A stretch of DNA of 64,000 nucleotides from Equus caballus (GCF_041296265.1 NC_091685.1:3338501-3402500); one strand, 5' to 3'; shown: positions 29,815-40,905, numbered from the stretch's first letter. Numbers and translations: made by a program. Notes: generated by a model from the sequence alone, not told the origin.

Positions 29815-30180
29815 TTCACAGCTTTATTCATTCAACAAACGTTTATCCATCAGCCTCCTCCTGTGCTGGGCAACGCATTCACAAGATCCTTAAGAAATTG
29901 TCTCAGCCTGCATGTGGTGGTCACAGTCCAGTGGGGGAGGCGGTGACACTGGTAGTGATAGTCTGGTGCGGTCCGTGCTGTAAGTAGAGGCTGGAAGCGG
30001 GCTCTGGGTGAGCACTCAGGGTGCCGCGGGTCCAGGGCTTCCAGCCAGGGGGGTGGTGTGGAGGGCAGAGAGGAGGCTGCTTTTGAGCGAAACACTGAAG
30101 CTGACTCCATGCACTTACGAGGAAAGGAGGGAGAGGCAGAGGAAAGGCCTGAGCTGCGGCCTAGAGTGGAGGAGGACACG
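29815..30180 (-). mobile_element. L2 LINE 3' end
   Basis: tttattcattcaacaaacgt (29822), cacagtccagtgggggaggc (29923), gaggaaaggcctgagctgcg (30141). Confidence 0.8.
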
Positions 30181-30228
30181 GCTGGCCGGCCGGGGAGGAG
30201 CCTGAGGCTGCAGTCAGGGGCTCTGTGC

Positions 30229-30254
30229 GGGGGGAGGGGAGGGATGGGGAGGGG
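30229..30254 (+). promoter_or_regulatory. Strong G-quadruplex motif
   Basis: Five runs of 3-6 G separated by 1-2 base loops: G6, G4, G3, G4, G4. G-rich sequence continues to about 30275. The ability to fold is inferred from the motif, and any regulatory role is unproven. Confidence 0.7.
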
Positions 30255-30724
30255 AGGTGGGATGGTCGGGGGCCCTCCAAGGGCCTGGCCTGCATGCTCT
30301 CCGGAGACCTTTGTGAAAGGAGCAGGAGAGCAGGTTGTCATTCTCATCCAGCTCTGTCCCCAGCTGTCTTTGATCCCAGCACGGCCATTGTTCCCCAGCA
30401 CCGGCCTCTCCGCTTCTCAGGGGAAAATGTGGTCTTTGTTCTCCTAAGACTTTTTATCCCAGTGCTGCTCTGGTGGGGACGAGCCGGGGAGGGCTCCGTG
30501 CGAGGGTCCAGTCCCCAGCAGCTGAGGGACAAGGGCCGCCCCTGTCCCCTTCCTTGGCCTTGCGTGGGTGGCACAAAGCTCTCAGAATCCTCTCTCTCGC
30601 TTAGTACAAATCCCGCTGTGTTGGGGGTGGAGAGGGAATTCTGGGCAAACAGTTTCAGCTTCTTTAGTTTTAAAAATTGCCTTTGTTAACGTTTTCGGCC
30701 TGATCTTAATATCAATCAAATGCA
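30255..30724. other. Unique GC-rich sequence
   Basis: Open frames of up to 154 codons occur on the plus strand but show no domain and no exon-like borders. Confidence 0.45.
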
Positions 30725-30872
30725 GGGAGGCCTGGGGAAAACCTGGGTTTGCATCTTAGCTCCACCACTGTGGGCTGTGTCAGCCTGGATATGACATTGG
30801 CCCCTTAGTCTCAGTTCCCCACTGTAGAATCAGGAAAATGATGATATTTACCCCACTGCGTTGCACGAGGTT
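30725..30872 (+). mobile_element. MIR SINE
   Basis: cctgggtttgcatcttagct (30742), gtctcagttccccactgtag, gaaaatgatgatatttaccc. Confidence 0.8.
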
Positions 30873-31145
30873 TCATCCATTCACTGAATATACGTCTGTT
30901 AAGCACCTGCTGTGTGGCAGACACTGTGGCAGGTGCTAAAGGAACACCGGAGAATGAGGTAGACTTGACTGTGCCCTCGGGGAGCTCACCCAGCAGGAAG
31001 GACAGTCATCACACACCCGTAAGTCCTGCAAGAAGAAACGCAGGTTGCTGAGGGAGTGGGTGACCGGATTCACTGAGTCCTGTGGGGTCAGGTGAGGCGC
31101 CTGCAGAAGGGCGATGCTCACGCTGGGATTGGACGTGGGAGGTGG
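30873..31145 (-). mobile_element. L2 LINE 3' end
   Basis: catccattcactgaatatac (30874), taagcacctgctgtgtggca (30900), tcggggagctcacccagcag (30978), cgatgctcacgctgggattg. It abuts the MIR. Confidence 0.8.
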
Positions 31146-31739
31146 TCTGCAAACCTTAGTCCCTGCCCCATCCGGCCTGGATCAGGTCTGTCCCAACTCT
31201 GGCTGGGTTTGAGCAGGTTTAAGAAAGTCCCACTGCCTTCCAGGGATCTTACTCAGCTGAAAAGACGTGGAGGCTGGGAACTGCTTCCCGGGGCTGCCAA
31301 TTGATGAAGACACTTACCAGGGAAGGAGGACGGGGCAGCTATGGCATTTTCTGTGTGCCTTAATGAGAGGTGCTGGGCTATGCTGCTCGGGGCTGAGCTC
31401 TTGGCCCAGCTCACCAGGCTGGAGGGGAAAGGGGAGAAGCTGCAGACCTCGCGCTTGGTAAGGGGAAAACAAAGGCGTCTGTAACTTGATCGAGGTGGTG
31501 AGAGGAGGCCGCCAGAGCTATGAGGATGAATAGCTTTTCAGAGGAGTGTCAGGGGGAGGAGGCAGCCGTGTCCCCTCCAGTGAGGCAATGTACAGAGCAG
31601 AGCTGACTCTGGGAGTGGCCTCAAACCTGGCAGACACCCTTGCGCTGCAGGGCTCACCTGCGTGGAGCAACTTCCCTAGGCCAGGGGCATTTACAGAGGG
31701 CACAAGTTAGTCCTGGCAGCAAGCAGATTGGGTGGGGAA
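31146..31739. other. Unique sequence, no gene seen
   Basis: No repeat, exon or RNA recognised. Confidence 0.45.
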
Positions 31740-31885
31740 CACTCTACTCCATTTTACATATGAGAAAGCTGAGGCTCAGAGAAGCAAAGTCACTTGCCTG
31801 AGGCCACACAGCCAGTAAGTGGTGAAGGTGGGATTTATGTCCAGTTCTGTATGTCTTTAAATCCATATTTCTTCCACTAGTTTAT
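31740..31885 (-). mobile_element. MIR SINE
   Basis: ccattttacatatgagaaag (31749), tgaggccacacagccagtaa (31799). First of a long series of minus-strand MIRs. Confidence 0.85.
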
Positions 31886-31929
31886 GATGACAGACAATAT
31901 TTCCTTCTGAATTGTCAACATAGAATAAT

Positions 31930-32140
31930 GATAATAAAAATCCCTTTTACGTAGTATGTTTTACAGGGCACTCTTGCAAATGCCATTTCATAGGGTCTTC
32001 TTAGTGCCTCCCCTGGGAGGGGAATGTTACTATCGTATTCGAGATGAGGAAGTAGAGGCTCAGCTAGGTGAGTGGATCCCCTAACGCCACACAGCAAGGC
32101 AGTCAGGGAGCTGGGGTAGATGCCACATTCCATGCACTTT
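31930..32140 (-). mobile_element. MIR SINE
   Basis: cagggcactcttgcaaatgc (31964), gagatgaggaagtagaggct (32041), aacgccacacagcaaggcag (32083). Confidence 0.75.
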
Positions 32141-32884
32141 CTGCCATTGTCTTGAGACCCAGGTGGGCCCTTCAGGGGTCCGCTGATATCCTCACCGTGT
32201 CCTGATCCTCAAAATGCAAAGCCCAAGCACAGACAGTTTGTTTTTCTAACAAGCTCAGAGCCGTCACTTTGTTTCTAACTCTTGATAAAGCCAGCAGCCA
32301 AAATCCCCTTTCCTGGGGCCCCCTTCTTCTGAGAAAGGGATGGTTGGCCATGCGCACTTTCCACTGGGGCTCCCACAAAGAATGTTGCGTATAATATGAA
32401 ACATGTGTCACTGATGCTTGCTGGCGTGCCCCACCCCACAGCCTTCCCTGCACAGCTGGGAGCTCCATCTGCGGGAGCTTGGTGCAGGGGGATGCAGCCA
32501 CGCACCTAAGAGAGGTGCCCTGGAACTGCCCCCGCCTCAGACGAAGCCGGATACGGAGCTCCCTCAGCAATCGTCTCACTTCCCCAGTGGAGTCCTTGCC
32601 CCACCATGTTTCCATTCTTGGCAACGAGCGGTGGAGCTGGGACTCAAACTCGGATGTGTCTGAGTTCAAGCCGGAAACATACATGGCAGGTGCTCAATAC
32701 GTATCTGTGGGATAAATCAGAGAAGGAATAGGGGTGAAGCGTTCTTCCTTCCATCTCTATGTAATAAGTGCATTATCATGTTTGCTGGGAGAAAGAATAA
32801 GTCCACTGCGATGGGGCCTTCATGTCGGCGTGTTTCTGGAGAACTAGGAAGCTAATGGAAGAATATCACTATTTAGTCTTTTCC
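32141..32884. other. Mostly unique sequence
   Basis: Within it, 32625-32725 carries weak MIR/L2-like strings (gctgggactcaaactcggat, ggcaggtgctcaatacgtat). Otherwise unassigned. Confidence 0.4.
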
Positions 32885-33290
32885 CTTCTTTTGTCAATGG
32901 CGCCATGGAGTGGATTCTGACTTGTAGCACCGCTGTGGACAGCAGAGCGAACCCCTGCCCGGTCATTCCGCACCATCCTCCTACCTCCCCGCGCTGTACC
33001 AGACAGTGCTCCGCTGCTGTTCATGGGGTTTTCACGGCCAGCTTCGTAAGAAGTGGGTGGCCAGGTCCTTCGTCCTAGTCTGTCTAGTCTGGAAGCTCTG
33101 TTGAAACCTGTGCGCCACGGATGACTCTGCTAGTATTTGAAATGCTGGTGGCAGAGCTGTCAGCATCAAAGCAACACGCAGCTGCTGCAGTGTGACAACC
33201 GACAGACGTTGGTGTGGTTCCCTGACCAGGAAACAAACCCCGTTGGTGGTGGTGGTGGTGAGATCACCGGGGCTGGCTTTCCCTCCTTGT
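32885..33290 (-). mobile_element. tRNA-Glu-headed SINE-like repeat
   Basis: On the minus strand the head reads like the 3' two-thirds of tRNA-Glu: gtgatctcacc (anticodon loop region), then a (GTT/ACC)-expanded variable part, a T arm with B-box-like ggtttgtttcc (plus-strand 33229-33239) and acceptor end tggtcagggaa. A body of about 320 bp follows, ending in the reverse of atggcgccatggagtggatt (32899). The A-box half is eroded. I recall similar composites in equid DNA but cannot name the family. Confidence 0.65.
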
Positions 33291-33309
33291 AAGGTAGAAT
33301 GGTCTGGCG

Positions 33310-33493
33310 CGCGGGTTCTTGAGCTTGGGAGTGCATTCAAGTCCCCTGGAGGCTTGTTAAAGCTGGGGTGCCGGCCCCACTCCCAGTGCTTCTGATTGAC
33401 TGGGTCAGGGATGAGGCCAGGGAATTTGCGTGTTTAACAAGTTCCCAACTGATATGGCACTGCTGGTTCAGGGCCACACTTTGAGAACCTCTG
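33310..33493 (-). mobile_element. MER5A hAT miniature transposon, near full length
   Basis: Both inverted ends are visible: cgcgggttcttgagc at the left and ctttgagaacctctg at the right. The middle has ggaggcttgttaaagctggg and gaatttgcgtgtttaacaag (33423). Flanked by a degraded 8-bp duplication, gtctggcg/gtctgcag, the size expected for hAT. Confidence 0.88.
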
Positions 33494-33559
33494 GTCTGCA
33501 GGAAGAAGGATGGAAAGGTGAGTGAGGGTTTGTGAGAAGCGGGGGTCGGGGTGGGGGGT

Positions 33560-34155
33560 AGGAAATGAGACTATACTGTGCTCAGGGTCATCTTTCTGAA
33601 ACTCGAACTTGGACACATGACAAACGTGCTCGAAGGCCTCCACGGCTCCCCACTGCCTGCAGGATCAGGGCTGCATCGCCTGGCAGGCAAGGCCCTTCCC
33701 CGTTGGGCTCTGCCTTCATCTCAGCCTCACGGCCTCCACCCCCAACTTGGACTCCACACCCAGTGACCCTGAACTCCTCACCTGCCCTGGAGGCAGTGAC
33801 CCTTTTGCTCCCTCCCATCTTTGCACATGCTGCTTCTTCCACCTTGGCCAGCCCAGTCCTCTTTCCTAAATCTGGCAAACTCCTCCTTAGCTGAAAGGAC
33901 CCATCAACTGCCACCTCCTCTGAGAAGCCTTTCCTGACTCTCACAGATGAAGTTTTGGCTCCTTCTCTGTACTTCTAGAGGGTTGTATCTCTACACAGGG
34001 CTTCATCCCCCTACACTGCAGTGGTCTTTTTCCTCCTCCAGCCTGGGATCTTCTTGAGAGCATGGTCCGTCTTATTCATCATTCTATCCTGGGACCTAGC
34101 CCAGTGCCTGACACATAGTAGGCACTGGATAAATGCTTGTGAACTGACTGGATTG
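33560..34155 (+). mobile_element. L2 LINE, long 3' fragment
   Basis: Sense L2 in order: cactgcctgcaggatcaggg (33650), cacatgctgcttcttccacc (33824), ccacctcctctgagaagcct (33912), agcccagtgcctgacacata (34098), ggataaatgcttgtgaactg (34127). About 590 bp, the most complete 3' L2 in the window. Confidence 0.9.
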
Positions 34156-34224
34156 ATAACATTCGCTGTGCATCTGTTATGAGTTCAGTGCAATCATTGG
34201 AAGGTAGGGGAATTCATGAGAGGT

Positions 34225-34700
34225 CATGCATGCACCTAGCTGGGTAGACACTATGCTCAGTGCTGGAGCTACGACTCTGATGAATAGGAGAGACAAGCCC
34301 TGGCTCTCATACAATTTACTGTCAGAGGCAGAGAAAGGCATAAACTTGTTAATTTCAGCACTGAGATGAGGAGTAATGGGGGAAACAGGTGCAAAAGGGA
34401 CTGATAGTAGAGGTACCTAATTTGAGTCAGGTTGGAGCTGAGGAGCAAAGGAAGGCTTCCAAAAGAGGAGACATCTAACCTGAAGCCCGAAGGACAAAGG
34501 CAGGGGAGGCAAGCCAGGGCATGGCACATTTAGGGAACTGAAATGGTCGTGGCAGAGCACAGAGACGAAGTGGCTTCACTAGAGCATGAAGGTGATGCTA
34601 GACTTGGAATGAGCAGAGGTGGGAGCAGAGGGAGGGCCCTCTGAAAGTGATGATATGGGGGAAGTGGGAGACCAGGCGGTCCTTGTCTGAGTGAGGTGAG
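34225..34700 (-). mobile_element. L2 LINE, long fragment
   Basis: gcatgcacctagctgggtag (34228), gtgctggagctacgactctg (34260), ggcttccaaaagaggagaca (34454), gcagagcacagagacgaagt. The right edge is unclear and may run to about 34960. Confidence 0.7.
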
Positions 34701-35044
34701 GATGCGGCAGAATGGAAAAAGACAGAAGAAAGAGAGTAACTGTCTCATGGTGCAGTCCAGTCTGAAGACCTCTTGAGGGCGTGAGATCAGTGTGGACGAG
34801 TGCCATCAGGAGGGGCTTCTGGAGATGCGGTTGGTAAGGATGGGGAGAATTTGGAAGGTAAAAGGAAGAAGAGAGAGCTTTGGGTGAAGGGGAGCCTGAA
34901 GGACAGGCCAGAGGCAGCGCTGAGCCAACAGCGTGGAGATGAGGGGGCCAGCCTGGCAGAGGCACCAAGACAGAAGTAACGCCCCTCGTCAGGGGCTTGA
35001 TGTAGTTTGCACCTAAAACCCCCCTGCAAGCCTATGCACACAGC

Positions 35045-35160
35045 ACAGACAGCCCTGGCAGGGCAGAGATCGCTCTCCCATTTTCCAGAGGAGGAAACCA
35101 GCACATGGGAATTGCAGGAGGAAGGTCACAGGGCCACAGGTTTGGCATTTGATCTGTTGG
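35045..35160 (-). mobile_element. MIR SINE core
   Basis: ttccagaggaggaaaccagc (35083), gaaggtcacagggccacagg (35122). Confidence 0.6.
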
Positions 35161-35424
35161 AGAGGTTGACCTTTCCCTTGCTTTAAAAGCTCTTTGCATC
35201 TCTTTTACCAGGGGTGAGCAATGCAGTCTACTGCTTGGCAGGCGTCGTGGTTTCTCTCTCACCTGAGTTTTTCCTGTTCCAGTAAGCACTTGGAAACAAC
35301 ACAGAAACCACTCTTGCCCTCCTTAAGCTGTTGCCTGTGGCTGTCTCCTCTTTCTGGTTTCCCCGAAACCTATTAGGCTCACCCCGTAGCCATGGGGAAA
35401 GGGAGCAGGGAGGAAGCACGGACT

Positions 35425-35610
35425 GAAAGATGACTGAGTGTCAGGACCATGCTTGGCGCGTTCACATCTCCCTTCGTCCATACCACCAACGGCTGGGGGT
35501 GTTCGTAGATAAAGACACTGAAGTTCGTGTGATACGAAGGTCAAGTTCAAGACGAAGCTCCGTGCCTGAGCTCACACTGTGAGGTGGTGGAGCTGAGATC
35601 TAATTTCAGG
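35425..35610 (-). mobile_element. MIR SINE
   Basis: gataaagacactgaagttcg (35507), gctcacactgtgaggtggtg, gagctgagatctaatttcag (35590). Confidence 0.6.
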
Positions 35611-35884
35611 TTTATTTGAATTCAAACAAGTAGAATAAACAATACCAGCCAGCAGACAAAGCTCTGAGAGCAGAGCCTCCCCTGAGGGCGAGTGTGCAGT
35701 GGGAAAATGCTTCCGGAACATGACAGACTTTTTCACGGGTTCATACCTGTTCACATGCTGGTCTCCTTCCTGTCCTCCTCCTCCTCCTCTATCCACCAGC
35801 TCCTGTTCATACTTTAAGCATCCTGATGATGCTTTTGAGGACCGCTGCCTGCATTAGGTGCCTTTCTTCCAACCTCCCATTTCT

Positions 35885-36065
35885 TTGTACTTATCCTTAA
35901 CGTAAGATTTAGCACAATCTATTGTAATGGATGTTTTCCTGGGCTTTTATCAATCTACTATAAACTCCCCAAAGCAGGGTTTTTGTGAATCTCTGAATCC
36001 TCGATGTATAGCACAACACTTGGCTTATAGAAGCCGTGCAGTAGATTCTCGTGGAATAAATGCAC
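35885..36065 (+). mobile_element. L2 LINE 3' end
   Basis: ctataaactccccaaagcag (35958), agcacaacacttggcttata (36010), ctcgtggaataaatgcacgg (36048). Confidence 0.75.
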
Positions 36066-36399
36066 GGACACGTGGAAGAACGAATCTATCCTCAGATTCA
36101 TTTCACCACAGTGGACCTGGTAGACTCTCCGTCCGTGTCAGACCTGAGGAAATGTAGAGGGATGAAGCGATGCGTTCAAAATCTCATAGGGAGCCAGATG
36201 AAAGCCAGCCCAAACCCAGTGAACAAAGCAACCCCCACCGCACCCGATGTCCCCTGTCCTCCGACACTTGGCAGTGACCCACCGCCCGGACCCTTTATCC
36301 AGAACTCGTGTTACTCTGCTGACCAGCCCTGGAGCTGTAGCCGAGATTGCTAGCTGCCTGCCCAGGATCCCTTCTCTTCATCGTGCTTATTCATTTAAA

Positions 36400-36795
36400 T
36401 GGACTGGGAGTTGCCGTATGCCCCGTCTAAAAAGGACATCTCCCAGCCTCCTTAGCAGCAAGTTGTGGCCCTGTGACCCAGTTCTGTCCAATGAGACATA
36501 AGAAGTTTTGGGGTGGGATGTGGAGGAAAAGCAGGAGGGTATGGCAGATAAAGGTCTTTTTTCTTTCACTTTTCTCTATTCCTTGTAGAATGTGACATAA
36601 TGATCGTAACAGAGTTGCAGATGCAATCTTGGACCAGGAAATAACCTTGAGGGTGCACATGTGCTGAGGGTGGAGCAGCAGAAAGACGGAAGGAGCTTGA
36701 GTTTCTGAGGACCCTGGAGCCCTAGGCTTGTTACATGAGGAAAAAATAGACTTCTGTTTCGTTCCAGTCACTCTTACCAGTTTCTGTTTATTTAT
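36400..36795 (+). mobile_element. Solitary LTR, MLT1-like (ERVL-MaLR)
   Basis: cccagcctccttagcagcaa (36442), agttctgtccaatgagacat (36480), tcttggaccaggaaataacc (36629) and the terminal segment cttctgtttcgttccagtca (36752). An old diverged LTR with no internal region. Eutherian-wide age, broken, edges approximate. Confidence 0.65.
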
Positions 36796-37554
36796 CGGAA
36801 GATGCAGGAAGGAAAGTAAGTGGTCAGCGGGGCCTGCCGAACTAGCCTGTTTTTAGAAATAGAATCCAGAAAGCTGCCGGAGGTGCGGCCTGGCCGAATG
36901 GGCGTCCTCAGGCGAGAGAACCGTTCACGGCTGTGGGGTCCTGGTTCACTCGCCAGCCTCACCTCCCAGCTGGTCCTATCCAGCAGCAACGGGGCTGGCT
37001 TGGAGGCTGGGAAGGGGCTCTCAGTTCCCCCTGTGGAGGTCCGTGACCTTGGGCGGGTCTCAGCATTGGACCTTGGGGTGTGAAGGGACTTCAGAGATCC
37101 CGAGTCTGTATCAGGCCCTGAGGGGTGCCTGCTCAGTGGCCATTCCCACGTTGGTTCTTGACATCACAACGCTGATTCCGTTGCTCGTCATGGTAATTCC
37201 TTTCCCTTTCTCCCGACTTCTTTAGGTAAGGGGCACGTGACCACCCTTCTGCCCCGCCCCCGTCATGACACACCAAGGGCACATCTGGGAAAGTTCTCCT
37301 TATTCTTTTCTTAAGAAGAGAATAAACACTTCCTCTTGCCTTTGGGCGTTTTTGAGAGGGGGTAAAGTTTGCAGCTGCAGGATCCATCTTGACACCACTA
37401 AAGAAACACATAGAAACTGGCTTGTGGCCCTGATATCTTTGAGACCCCTTAGTACCCACCCTGGGACCTTGGCACCTGGACTTCTTGCTGTGTGAGAAAA
37501 CAGCATTATTGATTATCACTTTTTTTTTCTTCCCTCCAAAGGCATCCTAACTTA
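36796..37554. other. Unique sequence, no gene seen
   Basis: A weak MIR3-like string (gtgaccttgggcgggtctca, about 37044) is the only repeat hint. No exon recognised. Confidence 0.4.
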
Positions 37555-37690
37555 AATAGAATCTGACCTCTTTACTTGACAAGTGAGGACAATGAGGCTC
37601 AGAGAGGGAATGTAACTTGCCCAACGTCACACAGTAGGGACAACAGTAGCAGCCTAGAATCCGATTCTCCTATTTTCCTCTCTAATAATG
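37555..37690 (-). mobile_element. MIR SINE
   Basis: gacaatgaggctcagagagg (37588), gtaacttgcccaacgtcaca (37612). Confidence 0.8.
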
Positions 37691-37745
37691 GAAAAAACTT
37701 TTTCTCCTGCATAACACATGGAGTTACCTCAAGAGTAAAGTGAGA

Positions 37746-38015
37746 AGCCAGCTCTGATGGCCTACTGGTTAAATTTTGTTGTGCTCTGCTTTGCTGGCCT
37801 GGGTTGATTTCCTGGGTGTGGAACCACACCGCTGGTCTATTAGTAGCCGTGTTGTGGTGGCAGCTCATATGGAAGAGCGGCAAGAACTTACAATTATGTA
37901 CAGTTAGGTACCAGGGCTTTGTGGCAGGGGAAAAAGAAGAAAAAGGAGGAAGATTGGCAACAGATGTTACCTTAGGGCGAATCTTCCTCTGCAAAAAAAT
38001 AAATAAATAAATAAA
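37746..38015 (+). mobile_element. ERE-type SINE (perissodactyl)
   Basis: Head agccagctctgatggcctac through ttggcaacagatgttacctt (37955) to a (AAAT)n tail. Flanked by a perfect 10-bp duplication, taaagtgaga, at 37736-37745 and 38016-38025. The promoter boxes are diverged (tggcctactgg; ggttgatttcc). More mutated than the 21872 copy. Confidence 0.93.
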
Positions 38016-38179
38016 TAAAGTGAGAGTTTCTGTGAGTTTGGGATACATGGAGACCATCTCAATGGTTCTTTTCTTTCTTTCTAGATGGGGAGTCACAGAC
38101 GTGGGATCAAGTCCAATTCTACTCTAATGGGCATAATCCCTCATGACGCAAAGAATAACCATTCCTCAAATTTGCAGAC

Positions 38180-38395
38180 CACTTTGTCATTTACGTAGCA
38201 GGTCAACTTTTGCTAAGATTTCCCACACCCACAATTTCATTAGATTCTCACAACACTGTGAGCTGGGCCAGGCAGGGATTACTGTTCCCATTTTACAGAT
38301 GAGGACCCTGAGGGTCAGAGAGGCTAACTGATCCACCTGAGGGAAACCCAGCCCCTGAGCCTGAGATAGGGGGCTGCAGCACAGGCCCACAGCAG
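38180..38395 (-). mobile_element. MIR SINE, near full length
   Basis: aagatttcccacacccacaa, cccattttacagatgaggac (38288), cctgagggtcagagaggcta (38307). Confidence 0.85.
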
Positions 38396-38449
38396 GGAGC
38401 TCCAGTGTCAGGGCTCCTTGCGGTTATAACACCCTGCTTCCGGCTGTGG

Positions 38450-38580
38450 TCTAGGGTAAGACCCACAAGGACTCTGCGAGGTAGGCCCAGTGAGTATTGA
38501 TCCCCATTTTACAGACAAAGAAGTGGAGGCTTGGAGAGGTGGACGATGTGCTTAAGGTCACAGAGTCAGATCGTTTTGAT
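38450..38580 (-). mobile_element. MIR SINE
   Basis: ccccattttacagacaaaga (38502), ggaggcttggagaggtggac, gtgcttaaggtcacagagtc (38548). Confidence 0.8.
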
Positions 38581-38864
38581 GACAAGTTGTCATCTTTCCA
38601 TGACTCCACGGCATTTTCCATCATTCCCAGTATGACTATCTGACTTTGTGGTGAGTAGGGCAGACACAGCCACCATGTGTAAGTACCATGTCACAGGGGC
38701 GGAGAGAAGCTGAAAGACTTGGCTGAGATGGCTGTGCCTGTAGTGAAAATACAAACGTGGGCTTCCTGACCCCCTGTCCGTTGCTCTTGCTCCTTCCCTT
38801 CCGGCTTCCACAGCCATAGGTGATGTTGGTTTGTGTCACCTCTAAGGAATCGTACGTCCTTTTG

Positions 38865-38970
38865 TCTCTCCTGCGAATGTGCCCATCTTATCCGCTGCTG
38901 TACCCTATGGCCTGGAACAGTGTCTGGCTCAATTAATATTTGTTGAATGAATAAATAAATCTATGAATTC
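38865..38970 (+). mobile_element. L2 LINE 3' end
   Basis: ctgtaccctatggcctggaa (38898), attaatatttgttgaatgaa (38932) and a short AATA tail. Confidence 0.8.
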
Positions 38971-39224
38971 CAAGCAAATGTTTATTGATGGTCAACCAGC
39001 TGGTGGGCCTTGAGAGGAGGTGAGAGGGGCGAGCTCAGCAGTGACAGAGTACGTGTTGGAGCCCACCTTTTAGTTCTCATTGTCCCCACTGCTCTGTGTC
39101 CTCATGGACCCAGTGCGATGTCATAGGCATGGTTCAGACCTGAGCCGCTCTGGGCAGATCCAACTCCAGCCCTCGTGGGGCTTAGAATAAGCGTCGTTGT
39201 CAGTGTAGCCTAAAGGTCTGTTAA

Positions 39225-39480
39225 TGCACTTTATTTATGCATGCATTCATTCATTCCACCCATTCATTCACTCATGCAACAAACAGACCCGCTCTTGGGT
39301 CCTGGGAATATCAAGTCGGAGAGATTCTGCCATGAGTTGCTTCCCGTCTAGGAGGGCCACAAGTAATGAGCAGATACCAAAACAGTGAGATAAATGGCAA
39401 CTAGTGGGATAAGCACAGGGTGCTGTAGGGTTATAGAGGAGGGGCACTAACCCAGGCTGGGGTCCACGGAATGCTTCACA
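39225..39480 (-). mobile_element. L2 LINE, first part (split by MIR)
   Basis: Tail-derived attcattcattccacccatt (39245), gggtcctgggaatatcaagt (39297), gggataagcacagggtgctg (39407). Resumes at 39745. Confidence 0.8.
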
Positions 39481-39489
39481 CACAACTCG

Positions 39490-39735
39490 AGCTGCCACTC
39501 ACGGAGAGCTTTCCACGTGCCAAGTTTTGTGCCAAGCTCTTTACATTCATTAACCAATTTACTTCTCATAACAACTCCATGAAGAAGGTGTTATCATTCC
39601 CTTTTTACAGATGTGCAAACTGAGGCTCAGAGTTGGGAGGTGACTTCCCCAAAGTCACACAGCTCCTGTGTGCTAGTACTGAGGTTCGACTCTAATGCCC
39701 AGGGTCCCGACAACTGTTCTGCATGCCTGCTGTGC
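39490..39735 (-). mobile_element. MIR SINE, full length
   Basis: About 245 bp: ccacgtgccaagttttgtgc (39513), cagatgtgcaaactgaggct (39609), ctgaggttcgactctaatgc (39680). Appears to sit within an L2. Confidence 0.9.
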
Positions 39736-39744
39736 AGCCTCCCG

Positions 39745-39970
39745 GCTGGTGAGGCTTCTCTTGAGCTGTATTTTGAAAGATAAGTCTGAGTCAACCAGGC
39801 AAATTGGCCGTGGCAAGAGTGGTGGTTGTAGGAATTTCAGAGTGTGGGGGGGTGGTTTGGGGAATGATTAAAGGCATTTCAGGCAAAGGGGAAGAACACA
39901 TGCAAAGATATAGAGGTTGAACACAGCAGGTCAGGTATAAGTGGGGGAGTGAATGAAATCTCCCATTTTA
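39745..39970 (-). mobile_element. L2 LINE, second part
   Basis: gaggcttctcttgagctgta (39751), gcatttcaggcaaaggggaa (39873), acatgcaaagatatagaggt: the antisense L2 CTGTTCCCTCTGCCTGGAA region. Confidence 0.7.
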
Positions 39971-40754
39971 TGGAGAGATTATACCAGGGATCTTCCTGCA
40001 CGATGGAGCCAGGATGCGTTATCTCATGACCCTGGCAGTCCCTAGCGACTGCAGGCTTTGGGTGACTGGTTGAGTCATTAAACCTCATACAGGAGAGTCC
40101 TGCTGGAAAAAAGAGCCATAGCCGGGCTTTATGAATTTTGTAGAGTTTGCGGCCAGGAGGACTAAGAAAACGTCTGGATCTTGGTCTCAGAGGGACAATG
40201 AGAGTGTGGGTCTGCCCGGTGGTGAGAGGGAGGGAGGACTGGCTGGGGCAGCTGCTGTTGGGGAGGGCGGTTCTATTTCTTTCTCTCCCTTCCCATCTTT
40301 CTTCTTGCTTTCCACATGTGTTCTCTGAACACGCCCCGTGTGTCCTCTTGGCGCTGTGGTGAATACCCGGTCATCAGCCGTGGTCGCTGCCCTTGGAGAG
40401 TCTGCAGCCGAGAAGGAGAGGCGGGCACGCCGATGGATACACTGGTTAATGACCCCAGTGGGGCCGGTAGTCGCAGGGTCTTTTTCCTTTGGTGGTTTAG
40501 TTTTCTAGGAACCCAGGTGTGGCCGAGTGTGGGGAAGCAAGGATACACACTACACACCTTGAAGGTCAGAGTGTTAAGATCGAAGTGTGTGCAAGGCACC
40601 ATTAAGCATGGAGGAGGCAGGAAGATGTGGGAAGCCACAGACAGGAGGCCACATTGGGGCCAGGACTTCATCCCAGCCAGAAGCAGTCTCACTCATGTTT
40701 CATGCACATGTTCTTTGAGGAAACGAAATTTTGATAATATCTCAGAATCCTTCA
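39971..40754. other. Mostly unique, with a weak L2 piece
   Basis: 40320-40430 (ctgaacacgccccgtgtgtc, gtcgctgcccttggagagtc) looks like an antisense L2 3' end. The remainder is unassigned. Confidence 0.45.
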
Positions 40755-40905
40755 AGACTCTGTTTTTCTGTTGAGGGAACTGAAGCCTAGAGAAGTGAAG
40801 TAACCCACCCAAGGTCACACAGCTGGCAAGTGGCAGAGCTGGGGGCAAACCCGGGTCTTTTGTCTCCTGTTCTTTTCAAGACACCCTGCTGCCTCTACAA
40901 ATAAC
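40755..40905 (-). mobile_element. MIR SINE
   Basis: gagggaactgaagcctagag (40774), cccaaggtcacacagctggc (40808), one of the best-kept MIR cores here. Confidence 0.88.

Noticed and set aside
33205-33290. Functional tRNA-Glu gene
   Set aside because: Only the 3' two-thirds is recognisable. The A-box half is eroded and the variable region is replaced by a GGT expansion.
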